Assembly (NCBI GenBank): GCA_015057375.1
Contig: SVEM01000022.1
Location: 1-34,802, forward strand
DNA length: 34,802 nt
Source: Lachnospiraceae bacterium
Lineage (GTDB): Bacteria; Bacillota; Clostridia; Lachnospirales; Lachnospiraceae
Direction of reading: 5' to 3'
The notes under the pieces were generated by a model that was not told the origin of the DNA, did no database searches, and saw only the letters and a list, made by a program, of their open reading frames with translations. Shown one piece after another: positions 16,472 through 25,756 of the stretch (the first letter of the stretch is position 1; each line of letters begins with the position of its first letter). The position numbers and the translations under genes are program-made.

Positions 16472-17779
16472 ATGCAGGCTTTTGTTTTACTGCTTGTAGC
16501 AGTTTTTTCAATCATAATGATATACCGAATTTTTTATGCGGCAGGCATGCCTCTTAACAACAAACTCCTTCTTACATCTTATGTGACCGGCAAAAAAGAT
16601 TGTGAAAGAAGCGGGCATCTCTGCTCATTTAAAGAGATATCTTCTATCGGCATACAGGCACTGTGTTTCAGACTGCTCATATATTTTGTTTCATATTTGG
16701 CACTCATTTTAATATACAAAGTTGACCAGTCATTTACAGACTGGTGGCTTAAGTGGGATGCCACAAACTACATAGGAATTGCAGAAGGAGGATATAAAAA
16801 TATCGTTATCGACGGTGTTTACTCAATGGGTGATAACGTGTATCAGACACTTGTATTCTTCCCTCTGTATCCGGCATTTACATGGGTTGTTAATCTCATT
16901 ATCGATAATATATACATTGCAGCACTTGCTACATCAACACTGTGCTATGTGGGCGGTTGTATTTTCTTATATATGGCAGTTGCTTACAGATACAGTGTAA
17001 GTATTGCGGAAAAGGCCGTTATTCTTATATCAGTATTTCCATTCTCATTTTATTTTGGAGGCATGCTTCCTGAAAGCACATTTTTACTCGTTGCTTCTGC
17101 TTGTATTTATTTTACATTCAGAAAGAAATGGTGGATTGCGGGATTTTTTGCCGGATTATGTGCTCTTTCGCGTATGCAGGGAATACTCATCATAGTATTT
17201 ATGGGACTTGAATGGCTTGTTGAATATAGAGTATTTGATTTGATAAAAAATAAATCCTGGAAGAATTTTGGCAAGAAGCTTATTTATCTTATTCCGATTA
17301 TGGCTCCGCTTGCCGGTTTTGGAATTTACCTGTTGATTAACTATATAAATACGGGCGACTTCTTATACTTCCTCAAGTTACAGTCAAATGTATGGTCTCA
17401 TTCTTTCAAGGATGTCGGAACAGGTTTGCGTAAATTATTTAAATATCTGACAGACGAACAAGTTTCTGCTTTGGTATTCTCTGCATGGGCACCTCAGATT
17501 CTTTTGTTCTTCTCAACATTATATGTACTGTTCAGATATTTCAGAGAGCATGCAGACAGCCTTACTTCTTTCCTGTTTGTATACACACTTATAAGCTACT
17601 CGACGGATTATCTCGTAAGCGGAGGAAGGTACTTGAGCATTGCCCTTCCGTTATTCATAATGACTGCTTGCGTTTGCGAGAAACGCCCTGCTCTTTACAA
17701 ATTAATTGTGGCCGCTTCGATAACGTTTATGGTAATTCTGATGTGTTGTCACACAAGCGGACAGAATCTTGTGACTTAA
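16472..17779 (+). CDS. PIG-V/Gpi18-like polytopic mannosyltransferase
   Basis: A 435-residue GT-C membrane enzyme with about ten membrane segments. The family signatures are WLKWDATNYIGIAEGGY with Asp96 in the first outer loop, VFFPLYPAFTW near residue 130, and ALSRMQG near 233. Relatives add mannose, or another hexose, from a polyprenyl-phosphate donor to a glycolipid or surface glycan; the bacterial acceptor is unknown. A frame open 40 codons further upstream exists, but CGGAGG five bases before the ATG at 16472, and the promoter between, fix this start. It is a single-gene unit with its own terminator. It is related in fold to the N-terminal module of the giant glycosyltransferase at 8327-11494. 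Confidence 0.83.
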   Translation: MQAFVLLLVAVFSIIMIYRIFYAAGMPLNNKLLLTSYVTGKKDCERSGHLCSFKEISSIGIQALCFRLLIYFVSYLALILIYKVDQSFTDWWLKWDATNYIGIAEGGYKNIVIDGVYSMGDNVYQTLVFFPLYPAFTWVVNLIIDNIYIAALATSTLCYVGGCIFLYMAVAYRYSVSIAEKAVILISVFPFSFYFGGMLPESTFLLVASACIYFTFRKKWWIAGFFAGLCALSRMQGILIIVFMGLEWLVEYRVFDLIKNKSWKNFGKKLIYLIPIMAPLAGFGIYLLINYINTGDFLYFLKLQSNVWSHSFKDVGTGLRKLFKYLTDEQVSALVFSAWAPQILLFFSTLYVLFRYFREHADSLTSFLFVYTLISYSTDYLVSGGRYLSIALPLFIMTACVCEKRPALYKLIVAASITFMVILMCCHTSGQNLVT

Positions 17780-17803
17780 TGTGGAATTATATATTGTAGT
17801 TAG

Positions 17804-17838
17804 AAAGAAGCTGGCGGTAGTGCACGGCTTCTTTTTTT
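17804..17838 (+). terminator. Terminator of the PIG-V-like gene
   Basis: Eight-base stem (17804-17811 with 17827-17834) and a run of seven T at 17832-17838, 24 bases after the stop codon. Confidence 0.85.
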
Positions 17839-17845
17839 GCTGTGA

Positions 17846-17881
17846 GTATCTATAGCCAAAAATCCAGCTTTTAGATCCACT
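17846..17881 (+). repeat. Intergenic 36-base repeat, copy A
   Basis: GTATCTAT (17846-17853), exactly 19 bases, then AGATCCACT (17873-17881). Inverted with respect to copies B and C. The spacer contains an A-run matching the T-run of the other copies. Confidence 0.85.
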
Positions 17882-17915
17882 ATTTTCATGAAATTATCGA
17901 AAATAGTGGATCTAT
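17871..17915. repeat. 16-base perfect inverted repeat
   Basis: TAGATCCACTATTTTC (17872-17887) and its exact complement (17898 + 1 to 17914) around an 11-base loop. It is the core of a larger 95-base palindrome, 17846-17940, made by copies A and B. There is no T-run after either arm, so it is not a simple terminator. Confidence 0.88.
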
Positions 17916-17940
17916 TTCGTTAGTTTTTCTACATAGATAC
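17905..17940 (-). repeat. Intergenic 36-base repeat, copy B
   Basis: Read on the minus strand: GTATCTAT (17933-17940), exactly 19 bases, AGATCCACT (17905-17913). Direct repeat of copy C at a distance of 82 bases. Confidence 0.85.
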
Positions 17941-17986
17941 GCGTCAGAGCAAAAAATTAGTTAAAATCATGGAAGTTTAGAAAAAC

Positions 17987-18022
17987 AGTGGATCCAAAAA
18001 AGAAATTTTTTCATATAGATAC
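17987..18022 (-). repeat. Intergenic 36-base repeat, copy C
   Basis: Read on the minus strand: GTATCTAT (18015-18022), exactly 19 bases, GGATCCACT (17987-17995). One base differs from copy B in the second block; the spacer keeps a T-run (read on the plus strand) at the same place. Confidence 0.82.
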
Positions 18023-18050
18023 CCACCGCCATTCCGCCGAGAAAAATCAC

Positions 18051-18097
18051 AAAAAAACTGTCGCTTTGCGAACCTCAATTCGTCAAAGCAACAGTTT
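18051..18097 (-). terminator. Terminator of the SGNH esterase gene
   Basis: Stem 18055-18061 with 18091-18097 and 18063-18068 with 18084-18089, one mismatch between, followed on the minus strand by seven T. It begins 17 bases after the stop codon. Confidence 0.9.
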
Positions 18098-18114
18098 CTT
18101 TATTTAAAATCCCC

Positions 18115-21003
18115 TTAATACGTTGTATCATTCACTTTTGTAAGATATACATTCTTTATGGCAAGTCCGTCTATGTAGTTTCCGTACTGTCCTTTCAGTG
18201 TAAAATGCGTATATGAACCGCCTGTATCATTCTGGCTTTCTCCGAGCTTAAATGTAAATGTCACATCAAATGCTCCCGTGGAAGCATTGGCATTCAGTGC
18301 TAACTGATTCATCGTAGCTCCGTTTGATACACACGGATATCCGGTTGAACCTATTCCGCTTCCGGCCTGGACATTTTTAACAAGCATAACCGGAGTACAT
18401 CCGGCGCTCACGGCACTTCCCACCCAAAATCTGAATGACTGTGTTCCGAAATAATATCCCTGAACACGGAATGTAACAAGATCTCCTACCTTTAACGAAA
18501 CTCCTGAAGGAAGATCCCATGCACCCTGACTCTGGTCACTTGCATCATTTATCATTACGCAGTCTTTATCCCAGTCATATCTTCCTGCACCGCTTGATGC
18601 AGTATATGTTGTATTGTCAAGCTTCATTGAGCTGTTTACCTTGGCAAATTCATCACCTGATCCAACAGGGAGCGGTGTTGCTGTAGGCGCTGCCGTAGGT
18701 TTTACTATAGGCCCCGGATTTTCAAACATTGTAAGGTCAATCGCATTTGCCATAACGTCATAGCCTTCATATGGATGAAGTCCGTCATCCTTAGTGTATT
18801 CATATTTAATGTTCTTTGGATTTGCAGGGTCTGCAAGTGCGCTCTCAAAATCTATTATTCCGTCAAATCCCGACTCAGATGAACGCATCCAGTTATTAAG
18901 CATGGTTCTTACCTGTTCGGAAGCGTCGCTGTAATAGCCACTTGTTCCGAAAGGAAGAATTGGTGCAGCATATATCTTAATTCCATTTTCATGAGCAAGT
19001 TTTACCATCTTCTCATACTCAGGCTTAAGTTCGTTATACTTATTAGTATTATATAACTTATTAAGATCATTTACACCGAAAAGTACTATACAGTAACCTA
19101 CACCTTCGTGGTCTAACAGATCTCTTTTAAATCTGTCCTTACCGGCATCTGTAGGATATGAACCCATCATTGAGTTTGAACCTATACCCTCATTAATTAC
19201 GGATATGTTCTTTGTTGCCGGATTTGCCTGAAGTCTTTTAGCAAAATAGTCTCCCCATCTTGTATAGCTGTCAGGTTTCTTTCCAAGATAATCCGCATCT
19301 GTTCCGTAACCGTCTGTTATGGAATCACCGAAGCAGACTACCGCTCTTCCGTTACTTGGCTGAACAAGAGAAACATCTGCAAGGAAAAACCAACTTGTCG
19401 TTGTCTTGTATGAACTTAATGTCTTTGTAGAAACATTGTTTCCGGACATCTGATATGTAGTTGCTCTTGCTCCCCTATGTCCTGTTATGTTATTTGTAGG
19501 CGCGCTTCCAAAATACATGGATATAGCCACATTCTCAAGTGCATTTACAGAAAAATCTACCGGATCGGTCTCAATAGTCTGGCCTGCAGGTATGTTAAAT
19601 GACTCACTTCCGTTTACCCTTACCACCGTATCTGTTGATGTGTCTATAGTAGACTCATCAGCTTTAACCTGTTTTGCTATATGAAGTGATCTTACCGTTA
19701 CAGGACTTCTTCCGTACTGATTAGACAGTCTGAGTTTCATCTTATTTCCTGATGTTGTAACCTTTATAATCTGTCTTACAGTAGTTCCTTCAAGAGGCAT
19801 CTGAGGCATTCTGTCTGCATTTATATCACATTTTTCTTCTGCTGTTCCCCATGTAGCTACCCAGATATCGTCATCAGAAGGAACATATGTTGGTCCCGGA
19901 CTTGGCTTCACTGTCGGAACTGCTGTTGGTTCCGGTGTTGGTGTGGCTGTAGGTTTTACTGTTGGTGCCGCTGTAGGTGCTTCTGAAGCATCATTACTTA
20001 TTGTTATTGAATTAATCTTAAGTGATGTAAATTTTGTATTATATGCTGATGCTTTTATATAAATGTAATTTACATTATCATCTGTTGCTGTCATCTTTCC
20101 GGCAAGTCGTGATGCAGTCGGTCCAAGAATATTACTTCTTGCTTCGTCAACTTCATTCACTACAAGATATGCTCTTGCATCACATCCGGTTGATGTATAG
20201 TCAACAGTTATGTAGAATGAATCACCATTATTTAATATATACTGTGAAGGGATAGGCATCATGAATCCCGAAAAACCTGCTGTGTTTTCATATGATGCAC
20301 TTCCATCAGAACCAAGAGTTACTTCTGCCTCTGTATAACCTACTATCAATACACTTTCCTTATCAAGCACCACTTCTGCAGGATCTCTGTCAGGTACCGG
20401 TGTAGGCTTAGGTGATGCTGTAGGTTTCTTTGTCGGTGTAGGTGTCGGTGCCTTTGTCGGTGCTTTTGTAGGCTCCTTCGTTGGTTCCTGTGTTGGCTCT
20501 TCCGGTGCAACCGGTGTTTCTGTTTCCTCAGGTACAGTAGGTTCCTGTGTATCCATTGGAGCGTCAGTAGGATTTTGTGTAACATCAGGTTCTGCTGGCG
20601 GAGCCTGTGTAACATTTACCGGCGGCTGTACAGTCGGTGTAACAGCTTTTTCACGCACAGTAATCGTACATGTCAACTTTTTCTTCTTAGCCGGCGCCTT
20701 GTACTTTGCAACAAGTTTTACCTTGCCTGCACTTACACCCATAACTTGTACATATGCTTTCTTGCCCTTTGACTTTTTCTTTACAATCATTGCTGAGCCG
20801 GATTTATTCTTAATCTTCCAGCTTACCTTCGCAGATTTGACAGCATTTTTAATTTTTATCTTAATTTTACTGCCAACATCTACAGACACTCTTTTTTTGC
20901 TAAGTTTCGGTTTTCTGGCAGCCTGAGTCTCGTCTGCCGGTACCGATGTGATTAACAACACTGCTGCAAAGAATAATGCAAGTGTCTTTTTAATAGTTCC
21001 CAT
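18115..21003 (-). CDS. Secreted multidomain SGNH/GDSL carbohydrate esterase
   Basis: A 962-residue exported protein, probably an acetylxylan-type esterase. Order: signal peptide (1-28), lysine-rich Ig-like domain (30-120), Pro/Thr linker (125-205), beta-sandwich of carbohydrate-binding type (206-340), second linker, a jelly-roll-like domain (about 385-540) that often precedes this catalytic type, SGNH domain (550-760), short linker, and a C-terminal beta-sandwich (780-960). Catalytic residues are all present: Ser561 (FGDSITDG), Gly608 (GIGSN), Asn645 (FGVND), Asp740 and His743 (DGLHP). The substrate is inferred from the subfamily and from the GH43 and CBM genes nearby. No LPxTG or dockerin is seen. 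Ribosome site AGGAGG, ten bases from the ATG. No clear promoter of its own. Confidence 0.87.
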   Translation of the reverse strand: MGTIKKTLALFFAAVLLITSVPADETQAARKPKLSKKRVSVDVGSKIKIKIKNAVKSAKVSWKIKNKSGSAMIVKKKSKGKKAYVQVMGVSAGKVKLVAKYKAPAKKKKLTCTITVREKAVTPTVQPPVNVTQAPPAEPDVTQNPTDAPMDTQEPTVPEETETPVAPEEPTQEPTKEPTKAPTKAPTPTPTKKPTASPKPTPVPDRDPAEVVLDKESVLIVGYTEAEVTLGSDGSASYENTAGFSGFMMPIPSQYILNNGDSFYITVDYTSTGCDARAYLVVNEVDEARSNILGPTASRLAGKMTATDDNVNYIYIKASAYNTKFTSLKINSITISNDASEAPTAAPTVKPTATPTPEPTAVPTVKPSPGPTYVPSDDDIWVATWGTAEEKCDINADRMPQMPLEGTTVRQIIKVTTSGNKMKLRLSNQYGRSPVTVRSLHIAKQVKADESTIDTSTDTVVRVNGSESFNIPAGQTIETDPVDFSVNALENVAISMYFGSAPTNNITGHRGARATTYQMSGNNVSTKTLSSYKTTTSWFFLADVSLVQPSNGRAVVCFGDSITDGYGTDADYLGKKPDSYTRWGDYFAKRLQANPATKNISVINEGIGSNSMMGSYPTDAGKDRFKRDLLDHEGVGYCIVLFGVNDLNKLYNTNKYNELKPEYEKMVKLAHENGIKIYAAPILPFGTSGYYSDASEQVRTMLNNWMRSSESGFDGIIDFESALADPANPKNIKYEYTKDDGLHPYEGYDVMANAIDLTMFENPGPIVKPTAAPTATPLPVGSGDEFAKVNSSMKLDNTTYTASSGAGRYDWDKDCVMINDASDQSQGAWDLPSGVSLKVGDLVTFRVQGYYFGTQSFRFWVGSAVSAGCTPVMLVKNVQAGSGIGSTGYPCVSNGATMNQLALNANASTGAFDVTFTFKLGESQNDTGGSYTHFTLKGQYGNYIDGLAIKNVYLTKVNDTTY

Positions 21004-21071
21004 AAATAACGCTCCTCCTGATAATTTTTTGTATAATCAACTCTTTACAAGTTGTTATAATTAGTATTCCG

Positions 21072-22655
21072 TTATCTTCCAAACTCGCTAAGTTTGAGTC
21101 CTTCATTTCTGTCTAAAACGGTATTCACACTCCATGGATGTGTAAATAACAAAAGCGGTCTTCCGTTAAGATCCCTGATTTTCTTTGTATCAGATGTTAC
21201 AGATAATCTGTCAATATCTATCTCCTCGTTGTCTATCCATCTTATATGCTCATACGGAAGCTGCTCAAGACGAATGTCGACGCGATACTCATTTTTCAGT
21301 CTGTACTCAAGCACTTCAAACTGAAGCACACCGACAACTCCAACGATAATCTCTTCCATTCCCGTGTTATACTCCTGGAATATCTGAACCGCACCCTCGA
21401 GTGCAATCTGCTCAATACCCTTTATAAACTGCTTTCTCTTCATCGTATCTATCTGTCTCACACGGGCAAAATGTTCAGGAGCAAATGTAGGAATACCTTC
21501 AAAAGCGAACTTGCATTTCGGGTCGCAAATTGTATCTCCGATTGCAAATATTCCCGGATCAAATACACCGATTATATCTCCGGCATATGCCTCCTCAACA
21601 TGCTTTCTTTCTTCCGCCATCATCTGCTGTGGCTGTGTAAGTCTCAGCTTTCTGCCACCCTGCACATGATAAGATTCCGTACCTGCCTCAAACTTACCTG
21701 AGCATATACGCATAAATGCGATACGGTCACGATGAGCCTTATTCATATTAGCCTGAATCTTAAATACAAATGCAGAAAAATCTTCTCTGAACGGATCTAT
21801 TATTCCTTCATTACTCATTCTTGATAATGGTGATGATGTCATATCAAGAAAGTGCTGTAAAAATGTTTCTACACCAAAATTGGTAAGTGCAGAACCGAAA
21901 AATACAGGCGAAAGATTACCCTCTCTTACACGTTCAATATCAAACTCATCACTGGCACCGTCGAGAAGCTCTATATCCTCTCTGAGCTTATCTGCAAGCG
22001 GTGCTGTTATAAGATCATCTATATCAGCATTATCAAGACTTGTTTCAATAACTTCTGTCTTATGTCCGTTATCGCCCTGAACAAATCTTGAGATAACTCC
22101 GGACTCTCTGTCATAAACACCCTTAAAACTCTTTCCCGATCCTATCGGCCAGTTTACCGGACATGTACGTATTCCGAGAACTGTCTCTATCTCATCTATA
22201 AGCTCAAACGGATCATTTGCTTCTCTGTCCATTTTGTTGATAAATGTAAATATAGGTATATGTCTCATTACACAAACCTTAAAAAGCTTAATAGTCTGTG
22301 CCTCAACACCCTTTGAGCCGTCTATAACCATGACCGCAGAATCCGCTGCCATAAGGGTACGGTAAGTATCCTCCGAGAAATCCTGATGTCCCGGTGTATC
22401 AAGAATATTGATACATTTTCCGCCGTATTCAAACTGCATAACAGATGAAGTTACAGAAATTCCTCTCTCCTTTTCAATCTCCATCCAGTCAGAAACTGCA
22501 TGCTTAGCCGCCTTTCTTCCCTTTACACTTCCTGCAAGATTAATCGCACCACCGTATAAAAGAAACTTCTCCGTAAGCGTTGTTTTTCCGGCATCCGGAT
22601 GCGAAATAATCGCAAATGTTCTTCTTCTGTTTATCTCATCTCTCAATGTTGACAT
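21072..22655 (-). CDS. prfC: Peptide chain release factor 3
   Basis: Translational GTPase that removes RF1 or RF2 from the ribosome after termination. 527 residues, normal length. All G motifs are canonical: SHPDAGKTT near 18-26, the switch I segment with KERGISVTSS, DTPGHQDF near 86, NKMD near 141. The C-terminal half matches RF3 (PIGSGKSFKGVYDR, VGVVGVLQFEVLEYRL). It follows miaB with a single base between the stop codon and the start, and its ribosome site (GGAG) lies in the end of miaB, so the two are coupled. Useful contrast to the EF-G paralogue at 13490-15565, whose motifs are altered. Confidence 0.97.
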   Translation of the reverse strand: MSTLRDEINRRRTFAIISHPDAGKTTLTEKFLLYGGAINLAGSVKGRKAAKHAVSDWMEIEKERGISVTSSVMQFEYGGKCINILDTPGHQDFSEDTYRTLMAADSAVMVIDGSKGVEAQTIKLFKVCVMRHIPIFTFINKMDREANDPFELIDEIETVLGIRTCPVNWPIGSGKSFKGVYDRESGVISRFVQGDNGHKTEVIETSLDNADIDDLITAPLADKLREDIELLDGASDEFDIERVREGNLSPVFFGSALTNFGVETFLQHFLDMTSSPLSRMSNEGIIDPFREDFSAFVFKIQANMNKAHRDRIAFMRICSGKFEAGTESYHVQGGRKLRLTQPQQMMAEERKHVEEAYAGDIIGVFDPGIFAIGDTICDPKCKFAFEGIPTFAPEHFARVRQIDTMKRKQFIKGIEQIALEGAVQIFQEYNTGMEEIIVGVVGVLQFEVLEYRLKNEYRVDIRLEQLPYEHIRWIDNEEIDIDRLSVTSDTKKIRDLNGRPLLLFTHPWSVNTVLDRNEGLKLSEFGR

Positions 22656-22656
22656 G

Positions 22657-24084
22657 TCAAATAATCTCCTCGCCTATATAATAAAATCCTTTGCATTCGT
22701 TTAACTTTACATTCACTATCTGTCCGATAAGAGACTCATCTCCCGGAAAATGAACCACGGTATTGTTACTGAGTCTTCCCGTTACCATAGATGAATCGTG
22801 AGTGTTAACCTCCTCGACAAGCACCGGATATATACCGCCTTCCCATCTGCCGGTCCGTTCTGCCGCAACCTCCTGTACAACCGCAAGAAGCTTATTAAAT
22901 CTTCTTGTCATGTCCTCATCCGTTACCTGGTTGTCCATAGTTGCTGCCGGAGTTCCGCTTCGTTTTGAATACTGGAATGTAAATGCACTGTCAAAGCCTA
23001 CTTTTCTCACAACGTCAAGAGTCTCCTCAAGATCCTCATCTGTCTCACCCGGAAAACCGACAATAATATCTGTCGTTATAGCAATATCAGGCATCGCTGT
23101 CTTTATCTTATCTGCAAGCTTAAGATAATCCTCTTTTGTGTATCTTCTATTCATCCTTGCAAGAATCTCAGTACTTCCCGACTGAAGCGGAAGATGAATA
23201 TGTCTGCATATTTTCTTCGAGTTCTTCATTGTCTCTATAAGTTCATCAGACAAATCCTTCGGATGCGATGTCATGAATCTTATTCGTTCAATACCCTGTA
23301 TCTCTTCTACCATGCGAAGAAGCTCCGAAAATGTTACATTCGGCGAAAGGTTCTTACCATACGAATTTACATTCTGACCAAGAAGCATAATTTCCTTGAC
23401 TCCGTCTTTTGCAAATGCTTCTATCTCTTTTATAATATCCTCAGGTTTTCTGCTTCTTTCACGGCCTCTGACATAAGGCACAATGCAGTAGCTGCAAAAA
23501 TTATTACAGCCGTACATTATATTTACTCCCGCCTTAAAAGAATACTTTCTCTCTACCGGCAGGTCTTCAACTATCTCTTTTGCTTCTTCCCATATGTCAA
23601 TTATCTGATCGTCTGAGGTAAGTCTTGTATACAATAATTCCGCAAACTTATATATATTATGTGTTCCGAAAACTATATCAACATACTTGTAAGACTTCCT
23701 TATTTTCTGCACAACATGCTCTTCCTGCATCATACATCCGCAAAGAGCGATAAGCATATGAGGATTCTTTTTCTTTTTTGGTTTAAGCTGTCCAAGTCTT
23801 CCGTATACTCTCTCGTTTGCATTTTCCCTTACCGTACAAGTATTATACAGAACGAAATCCGCATTTTCAGATTCAGTATGTTCAAATCCAATCTGATCAA
23901 GTATAGCTATGATTTTCTCAGAGTCATGAAAATTCATCTGACATCCAAATGTAAATATTCCGCATGTCAGCTTTCTTCCAAGCGTATTTTCTTTCTCTGA
24001 TATAATTTCTCTACATTTATCAATAAAATAAAACTGTCTCTCCGGTTCATTTGCCGGAATATCAAGTGATGCATAATTGCTCAT
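22657..24084 (-). CDS. miaB: tRNA-2-methylthio-N6-dimethylallyladenosine synthase MiaB
   Basis: Radical-SAM enzyme that adds a methylthio group at A37 of tRNAs reading codons that begin with U. 475 residues. The N-terminal methylthiotransferase domain holds the auxiliary iron-sulfur cysteines Cys48 (FGCQMN), Cys83 (NTCTVREN) and Cys117; the radical-SAM triad is Cys193, Cys197, Cys200 (YGCNNFCSYCIVPY). GRERSRKPEDI and HLPLQSGS are typical; a TRAM domain closes the protein. An extra N-terminal segment of about 38 residues occurs in many clostridial MiaB. The ribosome site AAGGAG is 12 bases from the ATG, rather far. It lies 16 bases after pyk and is coupled to prfC. Confidence 0.97.
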   Translation of the reverse strand: MSNYASLDIPANEPERQFYFIDKCREIISEKENTLGRKLTCGIFTFGCQMNFHDSEKIIAILDQIGFEHTESENADFVLYNTCTVRENANERVYGRLGQLKPKKKKNPHMLIALCGCMMQEEHVVQKIRKSYKYVDIVFGTHNIYKFAELLYTRLTSDDQIIDIWEEAKEIVEDLPVERKYSFKAGVNIMYGCNNFCSYCIVPYVRGRERSRKPEDIIKEIEAFAKDGVKEIMLLGQNVNSYGKNLSPNVTFSELLRMVEEIQGIERIRFMTSHPKDLSDELIETMKNSKKICRHIHLPLQSGSTEILARMNRRYTKEDYLKLADKIKTAMPDIAITTDIIVGFPGETDEDLEETLDVVRKVGFDSAFTFQYSKRSGTPAATMDNQVTDEDMTRRFNKLLAVVQEVAAERTGRWEGGIYPVLVEEVNTHDSSMVTGRLSNNTVVHFPGDESLIGQIVNVKLNECKGFYYIGEEII

Positions 24085-24100
24085 TTGTACAAATATCTCC

Positions 24101-25549
24101 TTAATAATCGCTCTCGTTTACTACTCTCATCATATTAGTAGTTCCGGTCTTTCCAATAGGAACACCGGCTGTCACAACTGCTTTTCTGCCTTCAGTAAGG
24201 TATCCGTGCTCTTTTACAACTCCGGCTGCCGTATCTATAAGCCCACTTGTAGAATACTCTCTGTCAATAAGAAGTGGTGTAACTCCCCATGCAAGATTGA
24301 GTTGGTAATACACTTCTTTTGTTGTGGTACATCCCATAATAGGACAAAGCGGTCTAAACTTTGAAACATTAAGTGCAGTACGACCTGTAAGAGTTACGGC
24401 AATAATTGCATCTGCCGAAAGGTCATGTGCTGTCATACATGCTGCATGAGATATCGCATCCGTAACAGATGTTGAACGAGCTTCTGAAACGTCTCTGTTT
24501 CTAAAACGTTTCTTGTAATCAATATCACTTTCTGTACGCTCAGCTATTTTAATCATAGTCTTAAGTGCTTCAATAGGATATTTTCCGGCTGCTGTTTCTC
24601 CTGAAAGCATGATTGCACTTGTGCCGTCGTATATCGCGTTTGCAACGTCATTTACTTCTGCCCTTGTAGGACGGTTATGCTCAATCATGGATTCAAGCAT
24701 CTGCGTCGCTGTTATTACCTGTTTTCCTTCCCTGTATACGTCCTTAATAATTCTCTTCTGTATAACAGGCACTTCCTGCTCCGGAATCTCAACTCCCATA
24801 TCACCTCTGGCAACCATAACTCCGTCACTTACTGCTATAATTTCATCTATATTCTCAACACCCTCAAGGTTTTCTATCTTAGAAATGATTCTCATGCGAC
24901 TGCCACACTCATTAAGAAGGTTTCTAAGTTCAATGACATCCTCCGGTCTTCTTACAAATGATGCTGCAATAAAATCAAAACCAAGCTCTGCAGCAAATCT
25001 TATATCTCTTTCATCTGCTTCACTTATAAAAGGCATCTTAAGGTTACATCCCGGTATGTTGATACCCTTTCTTGACTTAAGAAGTCCTCCGTTAAGCATC
25101 TTACATGTCACTTTACTTCCATCGACTTTAAGAACTATTGTGTCAAGAAGCCCGTCATCAAGAAGTATATGCATGCCTTCACAAACGTCTTCAGAAAGCT
25201 TTGTATAAGTTATAGGAATTACAAACTCATCTCCATCCTGCACTTTTTCACATTCTGCTGTCGGTACAAAATGAACTATGCTTTCTTCAGGAATATATAT
25301 TGTTCCGTCTTCTGTATTGAGAATATCTACACGAATCTCAGGACCTCTTGTATCAATCATTGTTGCTACAGGTCTCTTAAATTCCTCTCTCAAACGTACA
25401 ACTTCATTAAATCTTATCTTATGTGTTTCATGATCTCCGTGTGAAAAGTTAAATCTTGCAACATCCATTCCGAGACTGATAAGCTCTTTTAAAACTCCGT
25501 CTCGCTCTGTTGCCGGACCAAGTGTACAAACTATCTTGGTTTTTCTCAT
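24101..25549 (-). CDS. pyk: Pyruvate kinase
   Basis: Final ATP-yielding step of glycolysis: phosphoenolpyruvate plus ADP to pyruvate. 482 residues, the standard form without the extra C-terminal phosphotransferase-like domain of some Firmicutes. Family marks: KTKIVCTLGPA at the start, ARFNFSHGDHE near 31-41, DTRGPEIR near 67, ISKIENLEGVENI near 220, MVARGDMGVEIP near 245, and GTTNMMRV at the end. Ribosome site AGAGGT. It heads a pyk-miaB-prfC unit and has a good promoter at 25624-25653 with a leader of about 70 AT-rich bases. Confidence 0.98.
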   Translation of the reverse strand: MRKTKIVCTLGPATERDGVLKELISLGMDVARFNFSHGDHETHKIRFNEVVRLREEFKRPVATMIDTRGPEIRVDILNTEDGTIYIPEESIVHFVPTAECEKVQDGDEFVIPITYTKLSEDVCEGMHILLDDGLLDTIVLKVDGSKVTCKMLNGGLLKSRKGINIPGCNLKMPFISEADERDIRFAAELGFDFIAASFVRRPEDVIELRNLLNECGSRMRIISKIENLEGVENIDEIIAVSDGVMVARGDMGVEIPEQEVPVIQKRIIKDVYREGKQVITATQMLESMIEHNRPTRAEVNDVANAIYDGTSAIMLSGETAAGKYPIEALKTMIKIAERTESDIDYKKRFRNRDVSEARSTSVTDAISHAACMTAHDLSADAIIAVTLTGRTALNVSKFRPLCPIMGCTTTKEVYYQLNLAWGVTPLLIDREYSTSGLIDTAAGVVKEHGYLTEGRKAVVTAGVPIGKTGTTNMMRVVNESDY

Positions 25550-25623
25550 AATCTGCTACCTCTTTTCTACACCAATATTCTATAATAATATTATTGTTTT
25601 ATTATTTAATCCTAATCCATTTA

Positions 25624-25653
25624 ATTATATTATATAACAGTATAAATGTGCAA
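25624..25653 (-). promoter_or_regulatory. Promoter of pyk-miaB-prfC
   Basis: Minus-strand TTGCAC (25648-25653), 18 bases, TATAAT (25624-25629). Perfect -10, four-of-six -35. Predicted start near 25617. Confidence 0.72.
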
Positions 25654-25688
25654 GTAAACTATACCTAAAACAATACTTAACAGAGCGC

Positions 25689-25732
25689 AAAAAACTCCGT
25701 CTGATTAATATGTATATATCAGACGAAGTTTT
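25689..25732 (-). terminator. Terminator of the metallophosphoesterase gene
   Basis: Fifteen-base stem with one mismatch (25691-25705 with 25718-25732), then TTTTTTG on the minus strand. It starts 24 bases after the stop codon. Confidence 0.9.
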
Positions 25733-25756
25733 CTTAATTCTTAAACTCATTTAATT

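Noticed and set aside
20346-20615. Repeats in the Pro/Thr linker region as a CRISPR array or RNA gene
   Set aside because: The repetition follows codons for Pro-Thr and Lys-Pro-Thr with no constant repeat and unique spacer pattern; overlapping frames are rich in His, Arg, Gln and Leu only because of this composition.
21445-21455. Further GTATCTAT copy inside prfC
   Set aside because: It has no GATCCACT at 19 bases and lies in coding sequence; chance occurrence.
24609-25208. Plus-strand 199-codon frame opposite pyk
   Set aside because: Antisense shadow of pyruvate kinase, Ser/Leu/Ile-rich with no domain.
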